NCBI GenBank assembly: GCA_019117185.1
Contig: DXAF01000073.1
Span: 1 to 64,000 of the forward strand
Direction of reading: 5' to 3'
Length of the DNA stretch: 64,000 nt
Origin: Candidatus Limosilactobacillus intestinipullorum
Lineage (GTDB): Bacteria; Bacillota; Bacilli; Lactobacillales; Lactobacillaceae
The notes under the pieces are model-generated. The model saw nothing but the letters and a program-made list of their open reading frames with translations, made no database searches and was not told the origin of the DNA. Positions 30,853 through 40,737 of the stretch are shown here, piece by piece (positions within the stretch are counted from its first letter, which is position 1; every line of letters begins with the position of its first letter). The position numbers and the translations under genes are program-made.

Positions 30853-31650
30853 CTAGTCCTCGTCGTCAACTAGTTTGATGTCGAGGCCCAATTCATCACG
30901 TAGTCCTGCGTAACCTTCGTCTTCCAGCTTCTTAGCCAGTTCTGGGCCCCCGGTCTTAACGATCCGACCATCCATCATTACGTGAACGGTATCTGGAACA
31001 ATGTAGTTTAATAGCCGTTGGTAGTGGGTAATGATTAGGGAACCGAAGTTATCACCCCGCATGGAATTAACCCCCTTGGAAACCACCTTTAAGGCATCGA
31101 TATCAAGGCCGGAGTCAATTTCGTCCAGGATTGCAAAAGTTGGTTCGATCATCAGTAGTTGGAGGATTTCGTTCCGTTTCTTTTCACCACCGGAAAAGCC
31201 TTCGTTGAGGTAACGTTCCGTCATCTTCTGGCTCATGTCCAATAGGGCCAGGTTCTTGTCGAGCTTCTTGATGAAGTCCATCACGGAAATCTGGTCATCA
31301 TCGGCCCGCCGTGCGTTAATTGCTGCCCGAAGGAATTCGGCATTTGTAACCCCTTGGATTTCAGCCGGGTACTGCATTGCCAAGAACAAGCCCTTCCGTG
31401 CCCGTTCATCAACCGGCATGTCAATGATGCTCTCCCCGTTTAACAAGATGTCGCCCTGGGTTATCTTGTAGCCCGGTTGACCCATAATTGTCTGGGAGAG
31501 GGTCGACTTCCCCGTCCCATTAGGTCCCATGATGGCATGGATCTCACCCGTCTGCATCTTGAGGTTAACCCCTTTGAGGATTTCTTTTTCCTTCTTGCTC
31601 TCTTCATCCTTTACCGAAACATGTAAATCACGCACTTCAAGTGTGGCCAT
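30853..31650 (-). CDS. sufC: Fe-S cluster assembly ATPase SufC
   Basis: An ABC-type ATPase that drives conformational change in SufBC2D. Walker A is GPNGTGKST, the signature motif GFSGGEKKR and Walker B FAILDEIDSGLD, which is characteristic of SufC. I choose the ATG at 31650 rather than a TTG two codons upstream, because AAGGGG is then 11 bases away. It is the first gene of the sufCDSUB-sufT operon. Confidence 0.96.
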   Translation of the reverse strand: MATLEVRDLHVSVKDEESKKEKEILKGVNLKMQTGEIHAIMGPNGTGKSTLSQTIMGQPGYKITQGDILLNGESIIDMPVDERARKGLFLAMQYPAEIQGVTNAEFLRAAINARRADDDQISVMDFIKKLDKNLALLDMSQKMTERYLNEGFSGGEKKRNEILQLLMIEPTFAILDEIDSGLDIDALKVVSKGVNSMRGDNFGSLIITHYQRLLNYIVPDTVHVMMDGRIVKTGGPELAKKLEDEGYAGLRDELGLDIKLVDDED

Positions 31651-31851
31651 TTGCAAAGCATCCCCTTACTTAATATTCCAAAATATTCACAGCGAAATTT
31701 TGTTAAAAATAATACAATTACATTATAACCGAATAATTTTAAAATGAAACTTTACATTTGATTATTTTTAAGCGTTTCCAACGGAGTATAATAGGGATAT
31801 AAAATCTGGCTTTTTATATATTTTAGGAATAATAGATTGTGAGGGAACAAT
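31651..31851. promoter_or_regulatory. Divergent suf / feo intergenic region
   Basis: About 200 A/T-rich bases separate sufC (minus) from feoA (plus). On the plus strand TATAAT at 31787-31792 is a good -10 for feo, with only a weak T-rich -35. AAGCGTTTCCA just before it is part of a weak cre-like match. On the minus strand GGTTATAATG gives a -10 for suf near 31730. No obvious Fur palindrome was seen. Iron uptake and Fe-S assembly thus diverge from one control region. Confidence 0.5.
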
Positions 31852-32061
31852 ATGATTAACCATCATTACACGTTACATTCTTTTGACTGCCTGAATAAGC
31901 CCACGGCCAGCCGGCTTCACAACATGGGACTTTGCGAAGGCTGCCCCATCAAAGTTGTTCAGCGCTACCCTTTCCACGGCCCAGTAATTATTGAAAATAA
32001 CCACCAGCGAATTGGTATCCGCTACCGTGACTTTGCGGCACTGACGGAGGCGGAGGTTTAA
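31852..32061 (+). CDS. feoA: Ferrous iron transport protein A
   Basis: A 69-residue SH3-like FeoA protein of the cytosolic face that supports FeoB. The segment ASRLHNMGLCEGCPIKVVQR and the C-terminal IRYRDFAALTEAEV fit the family. GAGGGAAC precedes the ATG. Its TAA stop overlaps the feoB ATG (TAATG), so translation is coupled. Confidence 0.93.
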   Translation: MINHHYTLHSFDCLNKPTASRLHNMGLCEGCPIKVVQRYPFHGPVIIENNHQRIGIRYRDFAALTEAEV

Positions 32062-34046
32062 TGGCAGATGTGGCACTAATCGGTAACCCGAATACCGGTA
32101 AGACGACCCTCTTTAACTCACTGACGGACAAGTATGCCTTTGTTGGCAACTGGACGGGGGTGACCGTTGAAAAGAAGGTCGGGACCCTCAAAGATTCTGA
32201 TATCCAAGTAGTTGACCTTCCCGGTACCTACTCCTTGAACCCCCTCACCAAGGATGAGGCCGTTGTTACCAACTACCTGCTGGCTAACCGTCCGGACCTG
32301 ATTTTAAACATCACGAATGCAAGCCAGCTTAAACGCAACCTCCTATTAACCATCGAAGTGTTGGAGCGGGGGTTGCCAACCATCCTGATTCTCAACATGA
32401 TTGATGACCTGCGCCGCAGCGGGCAAACCTATGATCTGGACCTTCTTAGCCAGCGTCTGGGTTGTCAGGTAACCACGACTAACGCCCGCGGCCACCAAGG
32501 GATTAGCCAGCTACGTCAGCAGATCATTAACTATCAAGACGTTGCCCACCACCGGCTCCAGTTGGACTATCCTCCGATGCTCAAGCAGGCGATCCGACAG
32601 GCAACGGAAGCACTGCAGGATGACTATCACTACGATAATGCCACTGCCCGCTGGCTAGCGATCAACTTCATTGACCAAAGTCGTGCGATCCGGGCCTACG
32701 CTAAAAGCCACCAGCTGGCGCCACTGCTTAAACAGGCCGCCTATTATGACGCGCAGAAGTTTAGCAAACAAATCTACGAGACCCGGCTAACCTTTATTGA
32801 GCAGCTGCTCAAAGACGCCGCCCAATCTGCCGTCAGCAATGAACCACAATTGACCAGTAAGATCGACAAGGTAGTTACCAACCCGATCCTTGGTTTACCA
32901 ATTTTTGCTGGCATCTTTTACCTCATGTTTAAGCTTTCCTTTGAGTGGGTCGGGACCCCCCTTTCGGACCGCCTTGACTGGTTCTTATCGGTACCAGTTT
33001 CTAACACCGTCGACCACTTCTTGATCCAGGTTGGCGCACTGGCCCCGTTACGGTCCCTAGTCGTTAACGGCTTAATCGCCGGGGTGGGGGGAGTCTTAGC
33101 CTTCATCCCACAGATTTTCACCCTCTTTGCCTGCATCTCATTGCTTGAGGACTCTGGCTACATGGCCCGGGCAGCACTCGTGACTGACCGGCTGATGCAA
33201 ATGATTGGCCTAAACGGGAAATCTTTTATCCCCCTGATCATTGGCTTTGGGTGTAACGTTACCGGGATCATGGCGGCCCGAACAATTGAACAGCCCAAGG
33301 AACGGCTGGTCACCTCACTAATCATGCCCTTCATGAGTTGTTCGGCCCGGCTGCCGATTTACGGCTTGATCGTTGCCGCCTTCTTCCCCCACCACCAGGC
33401 ATTGATCGTCCTCTCAATCTACTTCCTGGGGATCGTGGTCGCCCTCCTGGTAGCCAAGTTCTACCAGTTCCTCTTCCACGTTAAGGAACGGTCGGTCTTC
33501 ATCGTTGAACTGCCGGAATACCACCTTCCCCGGCTCGACATCATCTGGCACGGAACCTGGGACAAGGGGAAAGGCTTCATCAAAAAGGCGGGGACCATTA
33601 TCTTCGCCGGGACCGTCCTCATCTGGCTGCTGTCCAGCTTTGGCCCCAGCGGTTTTGTTACCGACTCCACAAAGAGTTTTGCTGCGGCCCTCGGCCACGG
33701 ACTGGCCCCGTTCTTCCGTCCGCTCGGCATCGTCCAGTGGCAGGCAATCAGCGCCCTGTTCACTGGTATTTTAGCCAAGGAAGTTATCACCTCGAGCATG
33801 ATGGTGATGTTTCATACCAGTAGCAAGGCCGTGTTAATCACCGCGCTCGGGCAATTCATGAGTCCGGTCGCGGCCTACTCGATGATGGCCTTCGTCCTAC
33901 TTTACATTCCATGTTTTGCGACACTGGCTACAATCCGTGAGGAAACCGGGTCAACTAAGTGGATGTTGTTCTCGGTGGGGATGAGCCTTCTAATCGCTTA
34001 CGTTACGTCGTTTCTAATCTTTCAAATTGGTTCTCTCATTGTTTAG
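32061..34046 (+). CDS. feoB: Ferrous iron transporter FeoB
   Basis: A 661-residue membrane GTPase for Fe2+ uptake. The N-terminal G domain shows G1 GNPNTGKTT, G3 DLPGTYSL and a G4-like LNMIDD. A helical linker follows, then two gate domains with multiple membrane helices from about residue 280; the conserved GCNVTGIMAART and FMSCSARLPIY segments carry the pore cysteines. It overlaps feoA by one base and precedes a small Cys-rich membrane protein. Confidence 0.96.
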   Translation: MADVALIGNPNTGKTTLFNSLTDKYAFVGNWTGVTVEKKVGTLKDSDIQVVDLPGTYSLNPLTKDEAVVTNYLLANRPDLILNITNASQLKRNLLLTIEVLERGLPTILILNMIDDLRRSGQTYDLDLLSQRLGCQVTTTNARGHQGISQLRQQIINYQDVAHHRLQLDYPPMLKQAIRQATEALQDDYHYDNATARWLAINFIDQSRAIRAYAKSHQLAPLLKQAAYYDAQKFSKQIYETRLTFIEQLLKDAAQSAVSNEPQLTSKIDKVVTNPILGLPIFAGIFYLMFKLSFEWVGTPLSDRLDWFLSVPVSNTVDHFLIQVGALAPLRSLVVNGLIAGVGGVLAFIPQIFTLFACISLLEDSGYMARAALVTDRLMQMIGLNGKSFIPLIIGFGCNVTGIMAARTIEQPKERLVTSLIMPFMSCSARLPIYGLIVAAFFPHHQALIVLSIYFLGIVVALLVAKFYQFLFHVKERSVFIVELPEYHLPRLDIIWHGTWDKGKGFIKKAGTIIFAGTVLIWLLSSFGPSGFVTDSTKSFAAALGHGLAPFFRPLGIVQWQAISALFTGILAKEVITSSMMVMFHTSSKAVLITALGQFMSPVAAYSMMAFVLLYIPCFATLATIREETGSTKWMLFSVGMSLLIAYVTSFLIFQIGSLIV

Positions 34047-34060
34047 GAGGCGGGTATTAA

Positions 34061-34228
34061 ATGAAAATATTAGTCAATGCTTTAATTATCCTGGCTGTCG
34101 TTGTCTTGGCGGCAGTCATTATCATCCGTACTTTCCATAAGGTGAAGGTCGGTGGCAAATGTGCTGCCTGTGACTACGACTGCGAACTCAAGCGGCTTAA
34201 AGACAAACATGACCATGCATTACAGTAG
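34061..34228 (+). CDS. FeoB-associated Cys-rich membrane protein
   Basis: A 55-residue ORF. One N-terminal membrane helix (about residues 3-23) is followed by a short basic stretch and CAACDYDC. This is the layout of the small FeoB-associated Cys-rich proteins that follow feoB in many Firmicutes and may replace FeoC. AGGAGG precedes the ATG, 14 bases after the feoB stop. The thiols could bind iron or sense redox; this is not established. Confidence 0.85.
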   Translation: MKILVNALIILAVVVLAAVIIIRTFHKVKVGGKCAACDYDCELKRLKDKHDHALQ

Positions 34229-34261
34229 TGCGTGACCGGTTGCTGCTGGTGCGTTCAACAT

Positions 34262-34312
34262 AAAAATAGGGTTCAGAGTTCGGTTTCCCGGACTTTGAAC
34301 CCTATTTTTATA
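34262..34312. terminator. Bidirectional terminator between feo operon and sirtuin gene
   Basis: AAAAATAGGGTTCA and TGAACCCTATTTTT form a 14-base-pair stem enclosing an inner hairpin (AGTTCGG/CCGGACT). A-tracts and T-tracts on both sides allow termination in either direction of these convergent genes. Confidence 0.88.
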
Positions 34313-34330
34313 CGGGATGGCTATTTCCCG

Positions 34331-35029
34331 TTATACCCGTAATTCTTCAAAAAACTTAGTCGCATCTTCTTGGACCATCTCAAAGTCAAAGGAGAAGCTT
34401 AACTTTTGCCGGTTAATAGCAATTACCTTAGCGTTCTTATTGCGGTACTCCAGCAGGCCGGCAAACGGGTACACCTTCATTGAGGTGCCCACGATTACTA
34501 CCAGGTCGGCCGTTTGCATCGCCTTAACCGCATCGATAATGTTTTGCTGTTTAATGCCTTCGTCATACAGCACGATGTCTGGCCGCAACGGACCGTCGTC
34601 AAGCTTATGGATCCGGCTCTTAAGGTATTCTTCCACTGGAACCGTCTGACCACACTTTTCACAATAAACGTGGTAGAGGTTGCCATGAAAGTCAACCAGG
34701 TGCTTTGTTCCCGCCTCTTCGTACAGGTTATCAATGTTTTGCGTAATCACCGTTGCCCGGTCCTGCTGGGTTAATGCCGCCTGCTCTTCATGAATAACAT
34801 TCGGCTTAGCATCTGGAAAGTAGAGGTTTTTCTTGCAAAACTCATAAAAGCCTTCCGGATCGCTGGCAAAATAGCGGTGGCTAAGGTAGTACTCCGCATT
34901 TTGGTTCTGTGAATATAGTCCATTGGCGGACCGGAAATCGGGGATCCCGGAGGCGGTTGACACCCCTGCTCCGGTTAGGAAAACAATGTGTTTAGCATCG
35001 TCAAATGCCGCTTGAATCTGCGTATCCAC
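34331..35029 (-). CDS. cobB: NAD-dependent protein deacylase (sirtuin) lacking the second zinc CxxC
   Basis: A 232-residue Sir2-family enzyme that removes acyl groups from lysines using NAD. GAGVSTASGIPDFRS, TQNIDNLYEEAG and the catalytic His in DFHGN are present. Only the first zinc pair (CEKC) is visible; where the second CxxC normally stands the sequence is KSRIHKLDDGPLRPDIVLYDE. Zinc binding may therefore be lost or altered, or the enzyme belongs to a divergent Firmicutes group. It is followed upstream by the HELLH protein, 4 bases away. Confidence 0.9.
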   Translation of the reverse strand: MDTQIQAAFDDAKHIVFLTGAGVSTASGIPDFRSANGLYSQNQNAEYYLSHRYFASDPEGFYEFCKKNLYFPDAKPNVIHEEQAALTQQDRATVITQNIDNLYEEAGTKHLVDFHGNLYHVYCEKCGQTVPVEEYLKSRIHKLDDGPLRPDIVLYDEGIKQQNIIDAVKAMQTADLVVIVGTSMKVYPFAGLLEYRNKNAKVIAINRQKLSFSFDFEMVQEDATKFFEELRV

Positions 35030-35033
35030 CAGA

Positions 35034-35993
35034 TCACTTCCTTACGATATAAGGGATACTGTGCTGTTCCAAAAATTCTTTAACGGGTTGGGCATAAAGC
35101 TTTTTAAACGCCGCGGGCGTCTCGGGGTTTGGTGCTGGCATCGTAAACGAATTTTGCCCATCACTCCGCCGGATACCGACATAAGCCCGCTTAGTGGTCC
35201 CCCGTTCCTTCATGTCTGAATGGTAAATTTCAAAGACCTGACGGAGACTTAACCGGAGCTGGCGTTCGCTTAACACCGGTGATACCGTCGTATACTCGTT
35301 ATTATGCAGTGCTGGCAGTCCCCATTCTTGCATCTGCTGGTCAAATAGGGAATAGGTCTTAATAATTGACCGCCGCATGTCAAACGGTGACTTAATCGGT
35401 TTGGCAACCAGCTTAGCGTAGATCTGCTGTGCAGCGGCCAGTGCCGTTGGGTACTTCTCCTTAATGGCGTCCGCATACTTGGCAAGGTGGTCGCCATAAA
35501 AGACTAACGCATCTAATAGGGTTAACAGACGGAGTATTTTTTCTTCGTCGTCTTTACTCCCCTCTGGTGTCAGGGTGTGGTTAATCCCCTTTAAGTATTC
35601 TTCTTCAATTGTTTCATCAATCAGGCCATGCTTACGCTGCTCGGCAACAACAACCCGGTGCATGGCAACGTTGTAAAGATCGGTGGACATGATCATCATC
35701 TGCTCATCAAGTTGCTTATCACCAAGCGACAATTGGAAAAAGATCTGTGGAAAGCCCCGCAGTAACATCAACAGGTGTAATAACTCGTGTGAGGCCGTGT
35801 AGTTAGGTGCCGTCAGGTCCGTAACAATAATGAACAAACCACCAGGAAGCGTCTTTTGGGTCGCCTGGTCATGACGCACGTAGCCAGCCTTCTCACCGTG
35901 AAACTGGACAAACACCGATCCTTCTGGGTACAGGTCATTTACCTGTTTCAACAGCGCTTGGTTGGCCGCATTCAACTTAATTTCTTCACTCAT
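35034..35993 (-). CDS. HExxH-motif protein, zincin-like, function unknown
   Basis: A 319-residue cytosolic protein without signal peptide. HELLH at residues 69-73 fits the zinc-metallopeptidase HExxH motif and sits in a hydrophobic helix (ASHELLHLLMLLRGF). The rest is mostly helical. Similar lactobacillus proteins are, as I recall, labelled IpaB/EvcA family, which does not give a function. It lies between mvaA (4 bases) and the sirtuin gene (4 bases), so the three form an operon. The third zinc ligand cannot be identified by eye, so peptidase activity is inferred only. Confidence 0.8.
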   Translation of the reverse strand: MSEEIKLNAANQALLKQVNDLYPEGSVFVQFHGEKAGYVRHDQATQKTLPGGLFIIVTDLTAPNYTASHELLHLLMLLRGFPQIFFQLSLGDKQLDEQMMIMSTDLYNVAMHRVVVAEQRKHGLIDETIEEEYLKGINHTLTPEGSKDDEEKILRLLTLLDALVFYGDHLAKYADAIKEKYPTALAAAQQIYAKLVAKPIKSPFDMRRSIIKTYSLFDQQMQEWGLPALHNNEYTTVSPVLSERQLRLSLRQVFEIYHSDMKERGTTKRAYVGIRRSDGQNSFTMPAPNPETPAAFKKLYAQPVKEFLEQHSIPYIVRK

Positions 35994-35997
35994 GCAA

Positions 35998-37251
35998 CTA
36001 ATCCTTCCTTAATTCTTTTAAAACTTGTTGGGCCAATGCTCGGTCGACGTGGGGATGGTTAGCGAGTGCCTTTACTACCGCGGGAACCTCGGCCGGCGTC
36101 GCACCAACGCTAACCGCTAGCGACCGGTACTGCAACTTCATGTGCCCCGCCTGAATCCCGGAACTAGCTAGTGCCCGCAAGGCCGCCAGGTTTTGCGCCA
36201 GGCCAACACTCGCTGTCACTGCAGCTAATTCCTCCGCAGTTTTAATTCCACTAATTGCGTAGTTCGCCCTTGTCAACGGGTTTAAGCCGATTGAGCCACC
36301 AACAACCCCTACCGGTAATGGAAGGGTTAACTGGCCGACTAACTGATCATCAACAACTCGCCATGTGCTCAAGCCCCGGTAGGAACTGTCCTTGACGGCA
36401 TAGGCATGGGCACCAGCTTCAATGGCCCGCCAGTCATTACCACTCGCAATCATTACCGCATCAATGCCGTTCATGATCCCCTTGTTATGGGTAGCCGCAC
36501 GGTAGGGGTCAACCTGGGCTAACGCACTTAAGTCCGCCATCCGTTGGGCGACCACCTGTCCTGCCATCGCTTTCGTAGCTAACTGTTCAAAGTTAACGTG
36601 ACATTCTACTTGTTGCAAACTGGTGGTTGCGTAGTTACTAAGAATAGCAGTCAAAACGTTAAAGCCGTGGTTACTCAGCCAGTGGCCGACCGCCTCCGCC
36701 ATTGTATTAACACTGTTGGCCCCCATCGCCTGACAAACGTCAATCTGCAGGTCAACACTAATGAACTTACCGGGGGTCCGAAAACTAGCTGCCAAGGCTC
36801 CCCCACCCCGCTTTTTCATCGATGGGTGGGCAGCATTCGCAACCGCTACTAAGTCGGTCCGGTGATCCTTTAACCAGGCAAGGTCCGCCGCCCGGCTGCC
36901 GGCAGCCGGAACCAATACCACCTGGCCAACCAGTGCCCGGTGCTGGGGAGCGGCAACAAAGCCGCCGGACCTAGCAATCCGCTGGGCACCATTGCTGGCG
37001 GCCGCGATAACCGATGGCTCTTCTACCACCATCGGCACCAGGTAATCAGTCCCGTTAACCCGTAGACCTAATACCACCCCTTCTGGCAAGGCATAGTCAG
37101 TAAGGTAGTTTTCCACCAACTGGTCACCAAGTTGTGATGACTGGTTAGCCAGCAGCTGACTAACCGTGGCAGGAAGGTGGCGGGCCATTGCTAATCGGGA
37201 CCGCCGCTCTTCAGGACTTAACTTATAAAAGCCGTGTTGCCAATCACTCAT
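35998..37251 (-). CDS. mvaA: Hydroxymethylglutaryl-CoA reductase (class II)
   Basis: A mevalonate-pathway enzyme of 417 residues that reduces HMG-CoA to mevalonate. Class II features include the N-terminal GFYKLSPEERR, EEPSVIAAASNGA with the catalytic Glu, ATHNKGIMNGIDAV and the C-terminal GHMKLQYRSLAV segment. I start at 37251, where AAAGGAAG precedes an ATG; 17 upstream codons lie inside the Ppx gene. It overlaps that gene by 8 bases. Together with ispE elsewhere this raises a pathway question. Confidence 0.95.
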   Translation of the reverse strand: MSDWQHGFYKLSPEERRSRLAMARHLPATVSQLLANQSSQLGDQLVENYLTDYALPEGVVLGLRVNGTDYLVPMVVEEPSVIAAASNGAQRIARSGGFVAAPQHRALVGQVVLVPAAGSRAADLAWLKDHRTDLVAVANAAHPSMKKRGGGALAASFRTPGKFISVDLQIDVCQAMGANSVNTMAEAVGHWLSNHGFNVLTAILSNYATTSLQQVECHVNFEQLATKAMAGQVVAQRMADLSALAQVDPYRAATHNKGIMNGIDAVMIASGNDWRAIEAGAHAYAVKDSSYRGLSTWRVVDDQLVGQLTLPLPVGVVGGSIGLNPLTRANYAISGIKTAEELAAVTASVGLAQNLAALRALASSGIQAGHMKLQYRSLAVSVGATPAEVPAVVKALANHPHVDRALAQQVLKELRKD

Positions 37252-38188
37252 GTTTTTGCTTCCTTTGGTTGACGTATTCAGTAATGATGCCTTCACGGAC
37301 ACCGCTCTCCGAAAAGATCACCCGGCCATCACTGTTGCGCTGCAGCAAGCTAATGAGGGGTAACATCCCCCCCACAATGATGTCCGCACGCTCTGGCTCC
37401 AGCCCCGGCATCTTCTTGCGCTGGGCAAGGTTACGATTCAATAATTCCCGGTAGGTTGCATATACCGCCCGGGCGCTAAGTTGGTAACCATGGATTGACC
37501 GCCGGTGGTGACGGTGGTGGTAAGACCAGGCCATCCGGGCTAGGGTCCGGTTTGCGCCACCCAGTAACACGATCGGCACCCGGGTGGCATACCGCATCCA
37601 CGGAATCTTTTTCAAGCGGTCATTCATCGCTACCTGGGCCCGAAAGAGGTCCGCTGACCGAACATAACCGTTCAAGTGAAACTGTTCTGATAAGTTAACC
37701 GCGCCTACCGGAATCGAGATTAGGTCCCGAGCCTGGCGCTGCTGCACCAGTACCAATTCACAGCTGGCACCACCAACATCTAAAATCAAACAGTGGTTAA
37801 GCTTAAGGGTCCGAATCACCCCTAAGTAGTCGTAATATGCCTCTTTCTTTCCCGACAGGACCTGGAGTTTAATCCCCACTTCCCGCTGGACCCGGTCCAA
37901 GAATTCCTGCCGGTTACGGGCCTGACGCACCGCTGCCGTGGTGATGGCCCGGACCTTCACGTTTGGCACTTCCTCATAGAGGTGCTTAAACCGTTTCAAG
38001 GCCTCAATGGTCCGGTTCATGGCCGGTTCTTGGAGAAGCTTTTCACGTCCCATGCCTTCTGAGAGGCGAGTATTTTCCTTCACCCGCTTAATTTCCCGAA
38101 AGCGTCCGTCCGGTGCAATCTCTGTAATTGCCATTCGGGCCGAGTTAGAGCCGAGGTCAACAATTGCGAGGTTTTCCACTATTTTCAC
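37244..38188 (-). CDS. ppx: Ppx/GppA family phosphatase
   Basis: A 314-residue actin-fold phosphatase. NLAIVDLGSNSARMAI is phosphate-binding motif 1, TTAAVRQA follows, and ILDVGGASCELVLV is motif 2. By family it hydrolyses polyphosphate or pppGpp. It is shorter than E. coli Ppx/GppA and lacks the C-terminal HD domain. First gene of the Ppx-mvaA-HELLH-sirtuin operon. Confidence 0.9.
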   Translation of the reverse strand: MKIVENLAIVDLGSNSARMAITEIAPDGRFREIKRVKENTRLSEGMGREKLLQEPAMNRTIEALKRFKHLYEEVPNVKVRAITTAAVRQARNRQEFLDRVQREVGIKLQVLSGKKEAYYDYLGVIRTLKLNHCLILDVGGASCELVLVQQRQARDLISIPVGAVNLSEQFHLNGYVRSADLFRAQVAMNDRLKKIPWMRYATRVPIVLLGGANRTLARMAWSYHHRHHRRSIHGYQLSARAVYATYRELLNRNLAQRKKMPGLEPERADIIVGGMLPLISLLQRNSDGRVIFSESGVREGIITEYVNQRKQKHE

Positions 38189-38339
38189 CTCCGCTACGTT
38201 AGATTTACTTCGAAAAAAAAACTATCTCCTTTATGTTACCATGTTCCGCCCTGTGAAACACTATCAAGAATGGGCAGAAGGGAAGTTTTCGTCAATAACT
38301 CCCAACTTAGGTAACTCACCGGTAGACAATTTGGGCTAG

Positions 38340-39317
38340 CTAGCGGAGTTCCCGGACGGTTAAGTGGTCGGGGACGTTGTAAACCTTGGGCGTGGTCCAC
38401 TCCAGCATTGTATCAGTCAGCCGAAGCCGGGAGGTATCGCCACGGTGGTAAGACTGGAAGTAATACTCCCGGTCTTCAGCAACCGTGACCGACCGGTAGA
38501 CCGAATAAGTAGGCTGGTGACGCCGGTTCTGCGGCACGGTTACACTATCTAAAAGGTGAAACTCGCTCGCTACCCCGGTCACCTTATCGGCTGGAACATC
38601 AGACCGTTCACGGAGGTAGGCCGCCCGAATAAAGCGCGCACTTGGCGAATAATAACCCGGCGGATTAGCCTTTCCGGAAAGGCGCCCGCTAGTCACCCGG
38701 GGCGTATTGCGGGGCACTTTCCCCTGGTTAAATTCGGGGATAAAGTCAACATACTTAGCCATCTGTTTGATCTCACGGTCAAAGTCCGGGCTATTAGTAA
38801 CGACCCCCAGTGGGTTTTCAATTACCCGCATCGGCTGGGTTGTCGGCTCAATTACCACTACCCGTCCCGTCCGATCAGCCACCGCAAAGTGCATTTCTGA
38901 CTTGCCAAACTTAATATCATTGTGCACGTCACTCATCAATTCAATTTCACCGAGATGGTCGACAAGGTCGTCGACGGATTTGAAATTCCCCAAGACATAA
39001 AAAGCAAACTCGTACGCTGCCAACTGAACCTGGTGACGGTTCGGCTTATCCACTAGCTGCGCACCGTTGTCAAAAGTTAGTTTCTGCGCCATCAAGCCAA
39101 ATTCATTCACCCCATCCGAAACATCAACCCGACTTGCCGACAGGCTCCCGCCCCCGATTAAAGCATACTTATTACGGTAAACCCGGTGGTCATACACCGA
39201 CTGCCAAGTAAAGTGCCGGGGGATAAAAAGCGGCGACACTGCCAAAACCGGCCAGTCCATTGTCCGGGCCAAGAGGTGGGTATGGTCGCGTGTAACCTGG
39301 TAAATGCTTGTACACAT
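38340..39317 (-). CDS. Choloylglycine hydrolase family Ntn-hydrolase (second paralogue, BSH-like)
   Basis: A 325-residue linear-amide hydrolase. Cys2 nucleophile, Arg18 and Asp21 (ARTMDW) stand at exactly the positions used by bile salt hydrolases, and VTNSPDF supplies the conserved Asn. Bile salt hydrolase or penicillin V acylase activity is likely, but the substrate loops cannot be judged by eye. It lies downstream of trpS behind a terminator. The first paralogue at 7628-8500 is shorter. Confidence 0.88.
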   Translation of the reverse strand: MCTSIYQVTRDHTHLLARTMDWPVLAVSPLFIPRHFTWQSVYDHRVYRNKYALIGGGSLSASRVDVSDGVNEFGLMAQKLTFDNGAQLVDKPNRHQVQLAAYEFAFYVLGNFKSVDDLVDHLGEIELMSDVHNDIKFGKSEMHFAVADRTGRVVVIEPTTQPMRVIENPLGVVTNSPDFDREIKQMAKYVDFIPEFNQGKVPRNTPRVTSGRLSGKANPPGYYSPSARFIRAAYLRERSDVPADKVTGVASEFHLLDSVTVPQNRRHQPTYSVYRSVTVAEDREYYFQSYHRGDTSRLRLTDTMLEWTTPKVYNVPDHLTVRELR

Positions 39318-39379
39318 TGTGTGGTCCTCCCATTTTTATTTTCCCTTACATTTTACTAGCCAATGGTGCCCAACCCAAC

Positions 39380-39410
39380 TAAAAAGGCCCACCCGCTATG
39401 GGTAGGCTTT
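39380..39410 (-). terminator. trpS terminator
   Basis: On the minus strand GCCTACCC pairs with GGGTGGGC across ATAGC (one mismatch), followed by CTTTTT. Confidence 0.8.
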
Positions 39411-39421
39411 AATGCTACATA

Positions 39422-40456
<1,035 letters not shown>

Positions 40457-40461
40457 TTAAA

Positions 40462-40622
40462 TTAAAAACGCCCCATTAGCCAATTAACTAATAGGACGCT
40501 TGCGCGCGGTGCCACCTAAATTGCAAATAACTTGCCGCTCTTAATTATGATTATGTTAAAATCCAGTTCGCACCCTGGGGATCTTTTCACCAGCCGTCCC
40601 TCGCTAAACTCGTGCTACTTAA
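40462..40622 (-). promoter_or_regulatory. T-box leader of trpS (tryptophan specifier)
   Basis: The minus strand contains the conserved T-box core AGGTGGCACCGCG (40517-40505). A terminator follows: GCGTCCTATTAG pairs with CTAATGGGGCGT through three G-U pairs (40499-40468) before a TTTTT tract. Upstream, the stem I region contains GCGAACTGGATT, with TGG at 40565-40563 as a plausible Trp specifier. When tRNA-Trp is uncharged the core would form the antiterminator. Confidence 0.92.
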
Positions 40623-40668
40623 TAGTCATATTTTAGCGATTTTTGGTTCAAAAGGCAAGCTACCTACA

Positions 40669-40704
40669 CAAACACTTGTTCCCATCGCCGACACCCCGTA
40701 TAAT
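40669..40704 (+). promoter_or_regulatory. Promoter of the UvrX-YolD operon with a LexA-like box
   Basis: TTGTTC (40676-40681), 17-base spacer, TATAAT (40699-40704). Overlapping the -35 box, CAAACACTTGTTCC (40669-40682) resembles the Gram-positive SOS box CGAACRNRYGTTYG with three mismatches. SOS control fits the function of the genes. Confidence 0.6.
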
Positions 40705-40737
40705 AGGAATTAATAACTAGTGAAAGGAATGACTACT

